Source of the DNA: Heterohyrax brucei
Taxonomy: Eukaryota; Chordata; Mammalia; Hyracoidea; Procaviidae
Direction of reading: 5' to 3'
Assembly: GCA_028571685.1 (NCBI GenBank)
Contig: CM053158.1
Location: 57,814,001-57,878,000, forward strand
DNA: 64,000 bases
Shown one piece after another: positions 1-11,984 of this stretch. The first letter of the stretch is position 1, and each line of letters begins with the position of its first letter. The position numbers and the translations under genes were made by a program. The notes beneath the pieces are model-generated. The model saw only the letters and a list, made by a program, of their open reading frames with translations, did not search any database and was not told where the DNA came from.

Positions 1-1337
1 CCACATATTCATTGTTACTCTGCTTTGGCATTTACATTAATATTCAATCTATATCTTTCAACTGGGAGTTTTATAATTAATTCTACCTCGGTCTGCTGAC
101 AGCACATATTTGATAGGTTACACATCCATTCTAACATTCCATTTTCTGGTAACTAACTCAAATCATGCCACCGCTCTAAGTAAAGTAAAGCACTAGAAGG
201 TAAAACTTCTTCTGGAGAATTAATTTTATAGTTTGAACTTAAAAAAAAAGGATTCAGGCATTTCTAGGAAATTTTAAATCAAAAGACTGAAATGGGATAC
301 AAGCTAAAAAATCATCTACAATTTCAAACAAGTTGTACCCTTTTCCTTGTTTATTAAAACAGTAGTGTAAAGAAAACATTCATATACATAAGCAATTAAC
401 AAACACAGGAGAGGAATAAGGGTTTGGTGTTATCTACACTGCACTTATCACTCAAGGAACTAAATGGTGTAAGAAACCAAAGACTGAAAACATTAGCTAT
501 CACAAATCAGAAGCCCACATTATGCATCTTGTTTGCTTCTCACACAGTCACTCTTTTCACTTCCACTGTATCACCTTTGCCAGAGAACTACTATTTACTA
601 GTTGAAAAAAGAACATTAAATCGCCCTTTGTACCTGAGAGTAGTAGGTGTAGGAAAAAAGGTGACACCTCAAAGTTTTCAGTGAAAAAATTCAAAGCAAC
701 ATTATGGAAGACAATGTAAACTGCAGTACAATTAAAATCTGAAGACTGTTGTTTCAAACTCTATATAATTAAGTTTCATAACCTTTGCAATCATAGTATA
801 CAATTATTAGTATACAATTATTAGTATACAAAATGCCTTAGCAAGTGAACAGCATAAATTTAGTATTTTGTTTCTTTTTGTCTTCTCAACTAATCCAGTA
901 CGTTCCATAAGAAAAGCAATGGCTACAGCATGTCTTAGTTATACATTATTAAAGGGCAGAAAAAAAAGTCATGCATTGATCTCGCTTTTATGTTTACAGT
1001 CTTAACAAGTACTTGAAGTAGTGGTTATCCAAAAATGCTGAATTATTATTCAAGAATGTTTTCAAAAATACTTCTGTCACATGATACTAAAACATAGTAC
1101 GAACATCCATAACTTACAGGTTCATTTTAGTTACTTTAAAATATTTGCCTCTTTTAACTCAAAAACATTATCTGTCTTTACATGTCTTTTAAAGAACAGA
1201 ACTGCTCCAACAGTTGATAAGGAAGTGAGAAGTATTCCTTGATTAACAGGAACAAACACCTTTTGTTAGGATAATTAAGTAAACCATAGTGGATGTGTCA
1301 CCTTTCCAAGAAGAACTAAATCACTAAAGTCACCTAC
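1..1337 (-). other. KBTBD8 intron 3 (5' part), no other feature recognised
   Basis: This AT-rich stretch follows the donor site of KBTBD8 exon 3 and should be the beginning of intron 3. I see no sequence resembling the remaining Kelch-coding exon, so the last exon lies outside the window. A short AT-rich direct repeat (unit about 15 bp, three partial copies) sits near 795-831. No recognisable transposon was found. Confidence 0.7.
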
Positions 1338-2452
1338 CCTGTAAAACATAGATCTTCTCTTTGTACTCCACAGCGTTATGAAACTCCATTGCAACAGGCA
1401 TCGCACACACAGTCCTCCAACAATTCTCTCTGCTGTCGTAGCACTCCACAGATTTTAGTGAATTTCTCCCATCACCTTCATAAACACGACCTCCGATGGC
1501 ATACATTTTACCACAGCAGTAGACCAATTTGCAGCCTATTCTGGCCCGAAGCAAGGATGGTTTGGATATCCATCTATTGGTGGTATGATCATACATCCAG
1601 AAATCATTTTCTGCCTTATGGTCTATGGAGACCTCACTGTTGCTGGGCCTGTACCCACCAGCAATGAAAATGTCATTATCCGGTGACACAAGAATCCCAA
1701 CTTCTCTCAGGTCATTTGGAGGTTTGCATAGTTTAAACACTCTTCCTGTGGCTATGTCTAGACAAGGCACTGTTTGCTTCTTTCCTGAGTGTTTGTGCGC
1801 AGCATCAAAACATATGATCATTTCAGAAGCAGTCATTCCAAGCCTCTGGGTACAGCCATTGGCACTGGATGGTCCCTTTTCTACACAGCTTTTGGCAATT
1901 GCCTGTGCAAAGTGAGGTGGAATTGTCTCTATAAAGGCATCTTCCATTAGAGGAAAACGTATGCATTTGGCAAAAATTTCTGGAAGGTACATTTCTCTTT
2001 CATTCTGTTCATATTCAAACCACCTTATAATGCTTTCATAAACATGCTCTTCTCGGTCTACATTTAAGTCATCACTATCTAGTATGTTTATGAGTTGGTC
2101 TTTTGTCAGTTCAAGAAACTCCTGTTCTTTGGTGACACACAGAAACTTTTTACGAATGTATTCTTTTGATCGGTCTCCAAGTTCTTGATGACCATAATGA
2201 TCAGCGAAGATGAAGACTCCAATAGAATTTTGTGGCTCCAAATGACTGATCATGTATTTAGCACACTGGTCTTGGATGGAAGGAATCTGGAAGATACTAG
2301 CTGCAGTGAACAGGGCTTGAACATTGGCCTCTGTCAGAACCACTCTGGAGGTATAGGCATAGTTCAACACTAAATCCATCGATTCAGCTTCAACGCCAAC
2401 TATCCGAACTTCTTTCTGAGTACTTTCTGTAAGGCCGCTAGTGAACATGGAT
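1338..2452 (-). CDS. KBTBD8: KBTBD8 coding exon 3 (BTB C-terminal part, BACK, first Kelch motifs)
   Basis: This is the large internal coding exon of KBTBD8, a BTB-Kelch adaptor that recruits substrates to CUL3 ubiquitin ligase. The known vertebrate role is CUL3-dependent monoubiquitylation of TCOF1 and NOLC1 in neural-crest specification. The exon completes codon 76 and encodes residues 77-447 without a stop, plus one base of codon 448. It holds the second half of the BTB domain (to about residue 146), the BACK domain (about 150-255) and the first Kelch motifs, with Gly-Gly pairs at 341-342 and 396-397 and Trp at 370 and 421. The acceptor ends in ctcctcag and the donor reads G|gtaggt. Splice phases match exon 2. 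The human protein is about 601 residues, so roughly 154 C-terminal residues lie beyond the window. Identification rests on close protein similarity to KBTBD8; KBTBD2 differs throughout. Confidence 0.96.
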
Positions 2453-4714
2453 CTGAGGAGGAGAGAACGGTTAATAGTCTACGCGTGCTACAAATAAAAT
2501 CTATCATGGCTTAGTTTTAAATGTATAAACTTACTGCACAGATAACCTTTTGAAACTGAATGATAATTTCCTAACATGTTTCCTGATGTTTTGAAGAGGG
2601 ATAAATACTTATAATCTAGCAGAAGGATTTACTCCGGCTTATCTCAAAAATGCTATTCTCAGTGCCGGTCCTCTTTGTGCCAACTCTGAGAAGAAATATA
2701 CCTAATTAAAGCAAACCAATAGTTGACAAGGCATATTCAAGACAACTTATTTTCTCCTGCACTCCTATCCAGGCTTCTGGTCAAGCTGCCTTAGGGACTC
2801 GGAATCTTAAACAGCTAGGCCAGTCAGAAAGTTTAAGAACAACTAGAAGATGTCACTGTGATGCATCATCATACAAAAAGACTACCTACTAAAACTATTA
2901 TTATTCAATATGGGCCCAAATTGTATCTTTAAAAGTTCTACAGTAGAAAATCCAGATGGCTTTCCAAACTGAGTATTCTCTTCCTACTCTGTTTTAAAAT
3001 TCTTATCTTTTGAATGATCCTTTAATCATTACGAAGCATGTGAATAACACCCTTGGACATTTTGAAAACCTTTATTTAAAAAGAGAAACTTAATTTTTTG
3101 AAAGTTACTATACTTTATACATCTTGATATAAGAAAAAGGTTACTGTAGAGTTAATATAGTGATAATGCCAAATTGAGTTTAAGAGCTCGCTGATTCGGG
3201 AATAATGGGTTTTAAAATCCAAAAACTCCACCTTTGAGGGTCAACTACTTTTTTTCTAAATTAAAGTATCAGTGTATCTATATAACTTTCTTGGCCAAAA
3301 CTTTAAGTAGTCAAGTCTGGCTCTCCATATATTTTCTTCATCATTTATAAATGTCATTTGTGTTTCCCTACCCTCTTTTAATGTTGCTTTCTAGGCTGCT
3401 TTTAAAATTAACTATCAAAATCAAATCAAAAGCAATTTTAACAGTTTTTTGAGAAAAGAGCTATGTGCCATTTAGCTTTGTTTTCAAGGTCCAGGATGCT
3501 TACCAAATAGTTTTTGAAGAAATTAACCTATCATTAGTGATAAAGTTGATTATTTGAGTCCACGGTAGACGCTGCTCACTTTATATGTAAAGGTTAAGAA
3601 CTGGAATCCACTTGGCAACAATGAGTTTGTTTTTATTTTTATGTTTTGCTACCTAGAGCTAAGTGCCGTCGAGTAATGTTATGAAATATACTCTTAAGGA
3701 GCAAGATTTCCAGTCATTTCTTAGGTCTCCATTAAACATGGAATTAATTTTAAAACACAATATGAGAAATCCTGAAGGTTTGCAGGGCACAAGGACTCAG
3801 CTTGCTACCCGAGTTAACCATCTTTCAGTCCCTTTTTTAGTTGTACAATGTACATTGTAAGTTTAATACAACAGGCTTTTTTACTTACTAAAAAGTACAT
3901 GTTCTTACGTATGAGATGGTTTTCAGTCAGGTGCTGAAACAGCTATCCAGCTACCAATTAAAAAGAAAAATAAACCCCTTCATTAGCCAGAGATGAACTC
4001 CCAAAGGAGAACATTATCACATATCCCTTTATCAGGGGAACCACCACTAACATGAATAGGCTGATCACAAACAGAGGCAGTCTGACATTTGATGAGTTGT
4101 AAAGAGGTTATTTCTGTTTCCTCTAATAGGTTACACACGTAAATGTTATCTGCGGTGGGAGCACTTCCCTACATGAAAATTCTGGACAGCAACAAGTTTG
4201 TAATAATCACATAAATTTTAATTCTGGTAAGTCACTAGTATCACAAAAGAGTCATGCTAGATTTCCAGCTATTCTAATTCATACACTGATGATGCAAGAC
4301 TTTGCAATTATTAAGTAATCACTTTCCAAATCCCACAAAAGGAACAGTAACTGGTGCCAACAAACTCACTCTATAGAAATACCTCCAGCAAGAGCCTAAT
4401 CTGTAAGTTTCTAGCCAAATATTTTTGTTTTATCTTATGCTTAGAAAGTTTTCCATTTTCATACCTTCTTAGAAATTGGGAAAATCTATTTTCCCATTCT
4501 TCTTTTAAAGCAACTCATCTAAACTTTCTAAACTAATTTTAATCATGACATCTAAATAATTCAGAGTACAAAATTTCAATAAAATATAGGCATTTCACTT
4601 GGATTTTTTTTTCTATCCAAATTTAATATATAATAAAAACATTGAAAACAACTTTGAAAAGGACCTACTCTTTCCACTTTTGCTCCTGAGTCATCTGGTG
4701 ACTCACAACTCCTG

Positions 4715-4905
4715 TTTGAGAATCAAATTCTTCCTTTGCCACTTTTCAGCTAAGACAGATGACTTTGGCAGGTTATTTATGTTCCCTGAGCCTCAGTTTC
4801 TTCATATGCAAAATGGGAACAACAACAGTGCAAAGACAGGATTATAACGATTATATAAGGCAATATAAGCAAAGCAAGGGTGAGACATTTAAACACATGT
4901 ATGAT
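4715..4905 (+). mobile_element. MIR SINE relic
   Basis: The stretch follows the MIR body in order: a polar run about losing or keeping a final base such as ccctgagcctcagtttcttc, then an aaaatgggaa block and a downstream A-rich decay. It is old and diverged. Confidence 0.7.
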
Positions 4906-5654
4906 CTAACTGTATCTAATGGATAACTGGGATAAGTGAAATATTACTAGTTTCCATGTCAAGCCAAACTTCTTACCTTCTGAGTATGAGTTTCACCTTT
5001 TTTATTTCCAGCTCCTGTCACTTGATGATTAATACTCACTAGTCCCATAATCTACCCTACGCAAGTCTAAGCGATTACATCACCAGCATCAGACTGAAGG
5101 GACTATATTTAACCTAGCATTCTGAGAAAAGAGGAACCAGAAACTGCTGTCAGGAACACTATACTACCATGTGCTCTACAAAGGTAAGCACCTTGAAAAG
5201 GAATTAGCAAATTAGAGTGAGTGTGGGAAGATGATTTTACTATCATTCATGAAACTCTTTTAAATACCGAAAGGCGTAACAAAGTGAGCATTTGCAATAA
5301 AAAAGTTAAACAGGAAACTGCCTTTTTCACTAACCTTAGAGTATGAAATTTTTTTAACTCCAAGCTTTAAAATTTCACTTTTCAGACTTTTATGATTCAC
5401 GAATGTTAATATAATTGAAAACAAAAACTTTGCTTAAAAATACTGAAAATCTTGGAAATAATCTCTAGTCAGAGGACTGACGTACATAAAAATAATATTT
5501 CATTCATTTTTATTTCACTGCTTTTACTACCATTGCATTGAAAATCATCTACTGCTTGGCAATTGCTTTTTAAAGGAACAGACTTTCATATTTTGAATAG
5601 TGAGAGTTATATACCCTCAAGAAATACACATTGTGGATAACCTTTCAGAATTCT

Positions 5655-6010
5655 AGATTACACTCTCCAACAAAGCTTTGAATGATGGAAATACTCCCTA
5701 TCTGCCCTGTTCACAATGGCAGCCACTAGCTACATGGCACAGTGGTGAAGGGTAGCTGTTAACCAAAAGTTCGAATTCACCAGCTGCTCTTTGGAAACCC
5801 TACGGGCCAGTTCTACACTATCCTATAAGATCTGTATGAGTCAAAATCGACTGGACAGCAATGGGTTTCATTTGTTTCTTTGTTTTTGAGCTGCATGTAG
5901 CTACTGAATATTTGAAATGTGGCTAGTGCCCCTATAGAACTGAATTCTTTATTTTAGGTAATTTAAATAGCCACAGGTGGCTAAGGGCTGCCATACTGGG
6001 CAGTACAAGT
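5655..6010 (+). mobile_element. hAT-Charlie type DNA transposon relic (MER3-like), split by a SINE
   Basis: Blocks such as gccactagctacat on the left and tttgaaatgtggctagtg on the right belong to a common mammalian non-autonomous hAT element. Its terminal wording (caatggcagccactag and gctgccatactgggcag) is imperfectly inverted. An AfroSINE interrupts it at about 5733-5873. The family name is from memory and not certain. Confidence 0.6.
5733..5873 (+). mobile_element. AfroSINE (nested)
   Basis: The element begins with tRNA-like sequence (ggcacagtggtgaag, then gttaaccaaaagttcgaa) and ends with a tail reading gagtcaaaatcgactgg and caatgggttt. It is in plus orientation inside the hAT relic, so antisense within KBTBD8 intron 2. 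Confidence 0.85.
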
Positions 6011-6294
6011 CTAGACTTATCTAGTCATTCACCTAAAACAAACGAACCACCCAAGTAGACAAACTTAAAAACCAACCATCTGAATTCTACAGGCATCTCA
6101 TGAAGTTAAAATAAAAAAATAAAATAAAATATTACAAAAGCTGCGTTAATAAGGCAGGAATTGTTATTATCTGCTCTTCCAGAAACTGCTTTCACTTCAC
6201 TGTGGCATCTCAATATAATGATCAGGTGGATAACAGTGAGGGGGAAAGGGAGCTCGGTGAGGATTACCAATGTTAGTTTCCATCATCATCATAC

Positions 6295-6505
6295 CTGAAG
6301 TAGGGGCTGATTGCAGCAAGGACGTTTCTATGACAGGAAAATGTTTTCCCGTGATCCACTTCCACTACAATGTCTGTCAACTGTCCTTCATCATACATTG
6401 TTTTGAGTTGCTTAAGAATACTGCAAGCATGGAAGGGGTCCATGGCATCGTTGGCTGTGTCTGAAGATGGAATTCCATTCGGTGTTGGGGAAGACTGACT
6501 TAAAT
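6295..6505 (-). CDS. KBTBD8: KBTBD8 coding exon 2 (N-terminal linker and start of BTB)
   Basis: This 211-nt exon encodes residues 6 (partly) to 76 (partly). It covers the Ser/Pro-rich N-terminal tail and the first BTB segment, including the helix-rich stretch around QLKTMYDEGQLTDIVVEVD at residues 38-56. The acceptor is a pyrimidine tract ending in ctcctcttag, directly upstream of base 6505. The donor is CAG|gtatga at 6297-6289. The preceding G from exon 1 completes an Asp codon, and the terminal AG is completed by the first A of exon 3 to give Arg-76. The phases therefore close at both ends. An apparent Met-led reading frame running upstream through the intron is not coding. Confidence 0.95.
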
Positions 6506-7126
6506 CTAAGAGGAGAAAAATCGTACAACCACAAGCAGTTCCAAGCCAGTTACGGCGTCGCAGGGTTTTTGTTTTTTTTTTTGTCTGTTTGGTCGGCATT
6601 TTTTTCCCCCCTTTACAAAAATTACATACATGTACACACACACACCACCTCTTTGGACCACGAGGTAGGATACGAGAGACAAAGTGAGCAGAGAGCGAGC
6701 CACCGAGTAAGTTCAAAGGCCAGCCTGCTTCTCCGGGAGCCCAGCAGCTCGAAGCCCCGCGCTCGCGGAGGGACCATGCGGTAGGACTGGCTAGGGTTCT
6801 GCGGTTAGTCCCCCGAGAGCCAGGAGGTTCCAACCGACGCGGAGGGTGGGAGCCTCACGAGGGCGGCTCAACACGCGGCGGCCGCCGGTTCCCCTTCAAC
6901 CGCCTCCCGAAGCGGGGGAGCAGCAGCAGGTACCCTAGCCACCCCTGCCCGGCAGGACCGCCCACCGCCCTCCACGCCATCCATCCTCCCACGCTCACCG
7001 CCCTCCACCTCGGCATCCTCCTTTCTGCCAGCCCGGCTTCTGAGAGCCGCCACCTCCTCCACTCACGATCTGTGTCTGGCCCCCGGCCCATCTTCCCCAT
7101 ATCTGCTTAGCCACCATCCGACCCAC
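6506..7126 (-). other. KBTBD8: KBTBD8 intron 1
   Basis: This intron of 621 bp is GC-rich on its exon 1 side, where it belongs to the CpG island, and has T- and G-runs near the acceptor. The donor is gtgggt at 7126-7121 and the acceptor is cttag at 6510-6506. A short CA-rich run lies near 6634-6650. No other feature is seen. Confidence 0.9.
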
Positions 7127-7142
7127 CTGCCGACGCGGCCAT
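7127..7142 (-). CDS. KBTBD8: KBTBD8 exon 1, coding part (start codon)
   Basis: The start codon is the complement of 7140-7142. Sixteen coding nucleotides (Met-Ala-Ala-Ser-Ala plus one base) precede a gtgggt donor. This start was chosen because the peptide fits the known KBTBD8 amino terminus and the phase joins exactly to exon 2. The exon sits inside a CpG island. The 5'UTR continues upstream (rising coordinates), but the transcription start cannot be placed from sequence alone. Confidence 0.92.
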
Positions 7143-7320
7143 TTCTCGACGGGGTCCCGGCTCCAGCTATTTAAAGAGGAAATGTCATTTCGCTTCCCTC
7201 TCTCCCGGGTTCCGGCTCTTCCAAGCTCCCCCTAACCAATGAGAAGAACCATACAGCCGGCTCCTCCCCCAGCTTCTGAATTCTCAGTGCCAAATGGCCA
7301 CCTTGCGCGCGCCTGCACGT

Positions 7321-7333
7321 CGGGAATTGTAGT
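7321..7333 (-). promoter_or_regulatory. ZNF143/THAP11-type motif
   Basis: On the minus strand this reads actacaattcccg, an exact fit to the promoter motif ACTAYRNNNCCCR associated with ZNF143 and THAP11. It lies about 180 bp upstream of the KBTBD8 start codon. Confidence 0.65.
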
Positions 7334-7463
7334 TTCACTGACCCCTGCTCCGCGTGGGCCACCCCGGCGGGGGCCCAAGTCGGAGATTCCTATTGGCTGG
7401 TTCCGGCAGTGGCCGAGAATTGGCGGCTTGCCAAGCCCCGCCCGTGGGGCGCGCGAGGCCTGC

Positions 7464-7476
7464 CGGGAATGGTAGT
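7464..7476 (-). promoter_or_regulatory. Second ZNF143-like motif
   Basis: The minus strand reads actaccattcccg, one base from the same consensus and in the same orientation as the copy 143 bp away. It marks the upstream edge of the CpG-rich block. Confidence 0.5.
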
Positions 7477-7480
7477 CATC

Positions 7481-7969
7481 TGGCTAAGAAGAGCTGTCAT
7501 TCTGAGAGACTGAAGTAGGGAAAGTACGAAATGGCAATTTCCCCACTTCAGGCCTCTTTCCTGGCCCCTGGTTCTTTTTTTTTTTCTTTTCCTTTAACCT
7601 TGTTCCTCATGCCCTAAACTCCCTGGTAATGACCAGCTTCAGATACGAGAGCGGGCTCTGCGTGAGGGCTCTGAAACAAGAAAAATTTGGAAATGGACAA
7701 GAGGAGTGTTGTCCAAAAATGCGAAGAAAATCTGACACCTACCCTGAAGAAAAATATCTTGAGGATCAAAGGCAAGCCGTTTCCTATGAGTCAGCTGTGA
7801 CACCCAATTGAAATAGCGCCGTTTTAGCTGCTGTTTCCGTCTCTACAGACCGTTTGCTCTGGTGATAGAGGTGGTTGAGGCACTTGCACTCCCACGCATG
7901 CCTTGCTTTTCTCACACACCCAGGAAACACCTGTTCACATTTAAGAACACGAAAACACTATAGATGGAA
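7481..7969. other. Intergenic, nothing recognised
   Basis: This is the flank upstream of the KBTBD8 promoter. It has a T-rich tract near 7576-7592 and short open frames without family resemblance. Confidence 0.6.
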
Positions 7970-8115
7970 GCTCACCAGAAGGGCAGTAGTTCAAATCTGC
8001 CAGGTGCTCCTCACTCTGTGGGACGGTGCTACTGTGTCTATAGGGTCGCTAGAAATCGAAATCCACTCAACGGCAGCGAGGGTCGATTTATTTATTTATT
8101 TATTTATTTATTTCA
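7970..8115 (+). mobile_element. AfroSINE, 5' truncated, with (TTTA)n tail
   Basis: The body runs from agggcagtagttcaaatctg through tatagggtcgctagaaatc to ctcaacggcag, followed by eight or so TTTA units at about 8084-8115. The tRNA-like 5' end is mostly missing. Confidence 0.85.
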
Positions 8116-8204
8116 GCGCTACAGAGGGATTCAGGAAGCCTCCCTTTCTGCTGCTGGGAAATAGAGGATTAAGATGATCAATGGTCTGGCATTTCCTTTG
8201 ATGA

Positions 8205-8485
8205 AATACTTGTCAGCACAGGGAGCCTGGAGCCAAGGACAGTTACTGAAGCCCTGGCTCTTTAATTTATTATAGGCGGGACCTTAGATAAGACCTTTCC
8301 ACTCTTAAGCACTTAAATTCCTCACCTGTAGTGTGAGAATAATAATCCCTGTTATATCCTCCTTGGAGGCTGCAAATCTTTTCGAGGGGGGGGAATGCAG
8401 AAATTTTACTGTTGATAAGCTTTAATTTACTCATTTTATGTAGAAACGTCTAACAGAGAGTCTGGCATATTATAGATACTGAAAA
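8205..8485 (+). mobile_element. MIR SINE relic
   Basis: Diverged MIR features appear in order: agcctggagccaag, then cctcacctgtagtgtgagaa with aataatccctgttat, then gagagtctggcatattatag. Confidence 0.6.
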
Positions 8486-11354
8486 TTTTTAAAATAGATT
8501 TCAGGAGCAAATCAGCTAATATTGGGGATGTTATTTCTAGACATTTAAAATGTAATGAAGTATTATTATCAGGGAATGAAAAGAAATTTTTTAGGCCATG
8601 CACATAACTTTTCTAATACTGAAAAGTTAAACATCTTGACTAGTGAAATAAAGGATCTTGGGTTTTAATTTGAGAGAGTATGAGTGATGCAAAAATAATC
8701 CAGTTCTGTAAATCTGCTGAAAAATCCCTTGCAAGGTAACAAGAAGTGGTGTTTCCTCAGGTCTGGGGTTTATGGACGTCAATATGAACTTTCATAGATC
8801 CTTTCTAGGACAATCCTGACTGCACGGTCCTGCATGAATGAAATTGATTTAACTTTTCTTACTTCGGCACTTGGCTTGGCTGGCTTTGTTACTTCTAACT
8901 TTCGATTTCCATTTTCATGAACCAGCGCTTTTGTTTTCTAAGTTATGGAAACAGATGGTATTTAGAAAAAACTGCCATCAATACTACAGTTACTAAATTT
9001 AGCAAATAAAAATACAGGACATGCAACATTTGGGATATTTAAACTAAAGTTTGATATGTTGCTTATCTAAAATTCAAATTTAATTGGCTCTTCAATATTT
9101 GTCAACCTTATCAAACTGTTAAAATAGGGCTTATTTCGTGTTTTATTTTTCTTTCATAGCTACTTAGCTATTTATGACGTAAGAAAATTTGGTGTGAAAA
9201 TTCATTTGTTTTTTTCATTTAATTCTCACTAAATTAACAAACAGTTTTAGTAACATTACTTAATTAATGAAAATAAAATTTTTTGATTCTCTAATTCAAA
9301 GTTTTCTAAATCCAGGGGACACAAAGAAGGAAATTCAATATAAGTAGGGAAAAAAAGATTTACAATTACAAAGTTGTCATTTATTTGGCCTTGTCATTCT
9401 GTTGGGTAGATGGCGTTACATTGATTGGAAAGAGATCACAATTATAAACGCACTTTTAAAAAAAAACGAATAAGTAGGAAGTTCTCAAAATTAAGCGAAT
9501 AGTCATACAACTATTTGTTCTCAACGATCTTTAGAATACAAAAGGCTTTGTGTTCCAGGGTTAATACTAAATAACCAAGGGTTATAGCTTTGTTTTCAAA
9601 TAGCTCTAATTTGATATTTAATCAGAATCTGCTAAGAACTTACTGCCAATCTGGAAGGACACCAGCAAAAATAAACTAGTTTTCATCTTAATGTGTTAAG
9701 TATTATATTGTTTTCCGCAGCAATTTTCTTAAATATTTATGGTTTAAAGTAAAATACAGTGAGGATGGAAATTGAAAAAACAAGCCAAAATATTTGAAGG
9801 ATCTATATTTAGTTCAAATTTAGACAATTAGAGATTTATTATTTTAACACTTTTTACCTAGGAACCAAACACAAATATGATTACTATAATCACGGTGATC
9901 TGAGAGTAAAAAAGCTTTTACATTTAAATTTCAGCAAAGATGAAGGATTATAAAAGCTACACATTTGGAAACGGAGAAAATTGATGCAAGTTGCCTTGTT
10001 TTTTTCGGCTTCCACTTTAAGACGATGACTTCTGCAATTATCAGCTGTGTCCAAGCTACTGTCAATAATGACACCACACAACACAAGAATGATGGCGACT
10101 CAGATGAAGAAGGTGTGAAAGAAAATAGACCTTTACTTATGCAAATCGATCATGCAGTTTTCCAATTTCCCTGTTCAGTGCTGGTGGAGGCTGTGAAGTG
10201 ATCAGAGCTGTATGAAATGAAAGTAAGGAAAGAATGCCTGCAACTCTCAGCCTTTAGCAAATGACGTCCTGATATGTTTATCTGCCTCAGGCTACATAGA
10301 GCCCCCTCCCTGATATCCTCAACAGGACATTTTTCCTGGCTGGACACTTCTGTGCTGGCAAAAATGTCATGCTATTTATTTCTAATATAAATTCAATTAA
10401 TATTTGGTACTGTCTTTTTTAAATTCTAAAAACGTATGTATTATCTGTTGGTTTTACATAAAAAATTCCAAATACATATTAACATTAGATTTACTGATTC
10501 AGCATTGTTAGACTTTGTTGCATTTTCATTTTTATTTCTTTTGAGGTAATGTGAGGGTTCAACATGGAAATCACCATAAGACTGAATTATGTGAATCACT
10601 GAATTTAATTATTTTGGAGAATATTAAAACATTAATTTGTCTTTTAAGTATGTGAAATTTAGCATATATGTGGGGGAAAAAGAGACTGTGAAACTAGTGA
10701 TGAGAATATTCATTTCTTCAAAGTATTTATTTCCCTTCTTCTGCATTCTGTGTAGGACATTGTCCCTGTTACTGGAGGGACAGATGGGTGGACAGATGGA
10801 CATTCACACAAAAATCAGCTAAATCACCTGAAGTTCTTGTGAGCCTCTGGTCACAATATTTTGGGAGCTGACCAGTATGTAGACCTGTTTTTTGTGTGTT
10901 TTTGTTTAAAGACACCTTAACTGATTTATATTGTTAATTCCCTAACATTGTGCTCATAGTCAACAGCACTATAATTCATATCCAAATGTTTATCTTACCG
11001 TATGTTTTCCCTGTTCAGTGCTTTAGACAGCACTTCAACACTATGCTTGGAGCCATCTTACACTGTAGAATTACCATCAAAAAAGAACAAAGGTAAGAAA
11101 AATGTGGCAATAAAAAGAGACCACAAAAGGGACACTTGTTTACAGATGAGAGTTGAAATGAGAAGGTGAAGCATCATCTCATTTGAGTACAGCTAGCAAT
11201 ACATATGTCAGCTGACAAATTTTCACTGATCTGTTCAGTGAAACTGCTCCAGTCAATTCTTTTTTTCTGTGTACTTTCCTATTAACTAGCTTATTGTCTC
11301 ATATATGTTAGGTGTTCATGTAATATGTTACATAAATATGTTGAATGAGTACAC
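8486..11354. other. Intergenic, mostly unrecognised AT-rich DNA
   Basis: There are no gene-like frames. A patch at about 8985-9110 resembles an old DNA-transposon relic whose family I cannot name. The 16-mer ttccctgttcagtgct occurs at about 10167 and again at about 11008. The small open frames at 9890-10350 have no supporting features. Confidence 0.55.
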
Positions 11355-11765
11355 AGATGTGGCAGACAAAATAATGACCTCCCAGAGATGTTCATGTCCC
11401 AATCTCTGGAACTTACACGTATCGTATTTTTACACAACTAATGTGTGCTTTCTGTGTTCGTTTATAGGCCATGCCCCTCCCCCACCCCACAAGGTACTCT
11501 CACAAATGCCACCATGAAAATCATCTTCCAGATGCTGCAGTGAAAGAAAACCAAATTAGCATGGTAAACTTTCCAAAACACTTCACAAGGAGAGGATGTG
11601 GCCAGCAAACACAGACGACACTCATTATTTGTGTAAAAATATAGTATGTTGCCTTATATGACAAAAAGGATTTTATAGATGTGGTTAAACTAAGGATATT
11701 GAGATGGGAAATTATCCTGGATTATCCAGGTGTGACTTACACAAGGACATAAATATTGGGTGGCT
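11355..11765 (+). mobile_element. MLT1-type (ERVL-MaLR) LTR, partial, with unrelated insert
   Basis: The 5' LTR wording (tgtggcagacaaaataatga, then gttcatgtcccaatctctgg) and the later block ttttatagatgtggttaaac, followed by gagatgggaaattatcctgg, fit an MLT1 LTR. About 200 bp in the middle (11430-11640) does not fit and may be an insertion. The LTR 3' end is missing. Confidence 0.6.
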
Positions 11766-11984
11766 TGTTCTTTGGAGGTCATCTCTGGAGACTAGCTACC
11801 ATAACTAGACTTAAGTCTTAAGGATAGCAAATTAATATGATAGATTAATATAATAGCCTTATAAATAATTGTGATGGAATGCTTTCTATGTATGTGGGAT
11901 CAAAATGATAACATTCAGTAGATTAGACACAAGACTAGAAAGAAGTCTTAAACAACAGATGTTCTACACTACTGAGGTCAACTC

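Larger units (their letters stand above)
2453..6294 (-). other. KBTBD8: KBTBD8 intron 2
   Basis: This intron of about 3.84 kb lies between exons 2 and 3. It is AT-rich and carries a MIR (about 4715-4905) and a hAT-type relic split by an AfroSINE (about 5655-6010). In 2453-4714 and 4906-5654 I see no further exon, RNA gene or recognisable transposon. Confidence 0.9.
6840..7480 (-). promoter_or_regulatory. CpG island promoter of KBTBD8
   Basis: This is the only strongly GC- and CpG-rich block in the window, against an AT-rich background. It spans the first exon and its upstream flank. There is no well-placed TATA box. It has CCAAT cores at 7236-7240 (plus strand), 7392-7396 and 7419-7423 (minus strand), an ETS-like ttccgg at about 7210-7215 and a GC box ccccgccc at 7436-7443. 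Such promoters usually drive broad, dispersed initiation. The exact start sites are unknown. Confidence 0.85.

Noticed and set aside
6273-6833. A 186-codon minus-strand frame starting at 6833, possible alternative KBTBD8 start
   Set aside because: It reads through the intron 1 acceptor. The phase-matched exon 1 with the proper KBTBD8 amino terminus lies at 7142.
7166-7176. TATA-like ctatttaaag upstream of the KBTBD8 start codon
   Set aside because: It lies only about 25-30 bp from the start codon, too close to act as the main TATA box of the minus-strand gene.
6855-7475. Several short open frames in the CpG island on both strands
   Set aside because: GC-rich DNA has few stops. They lack known domains and overlap promoter and exon 1.
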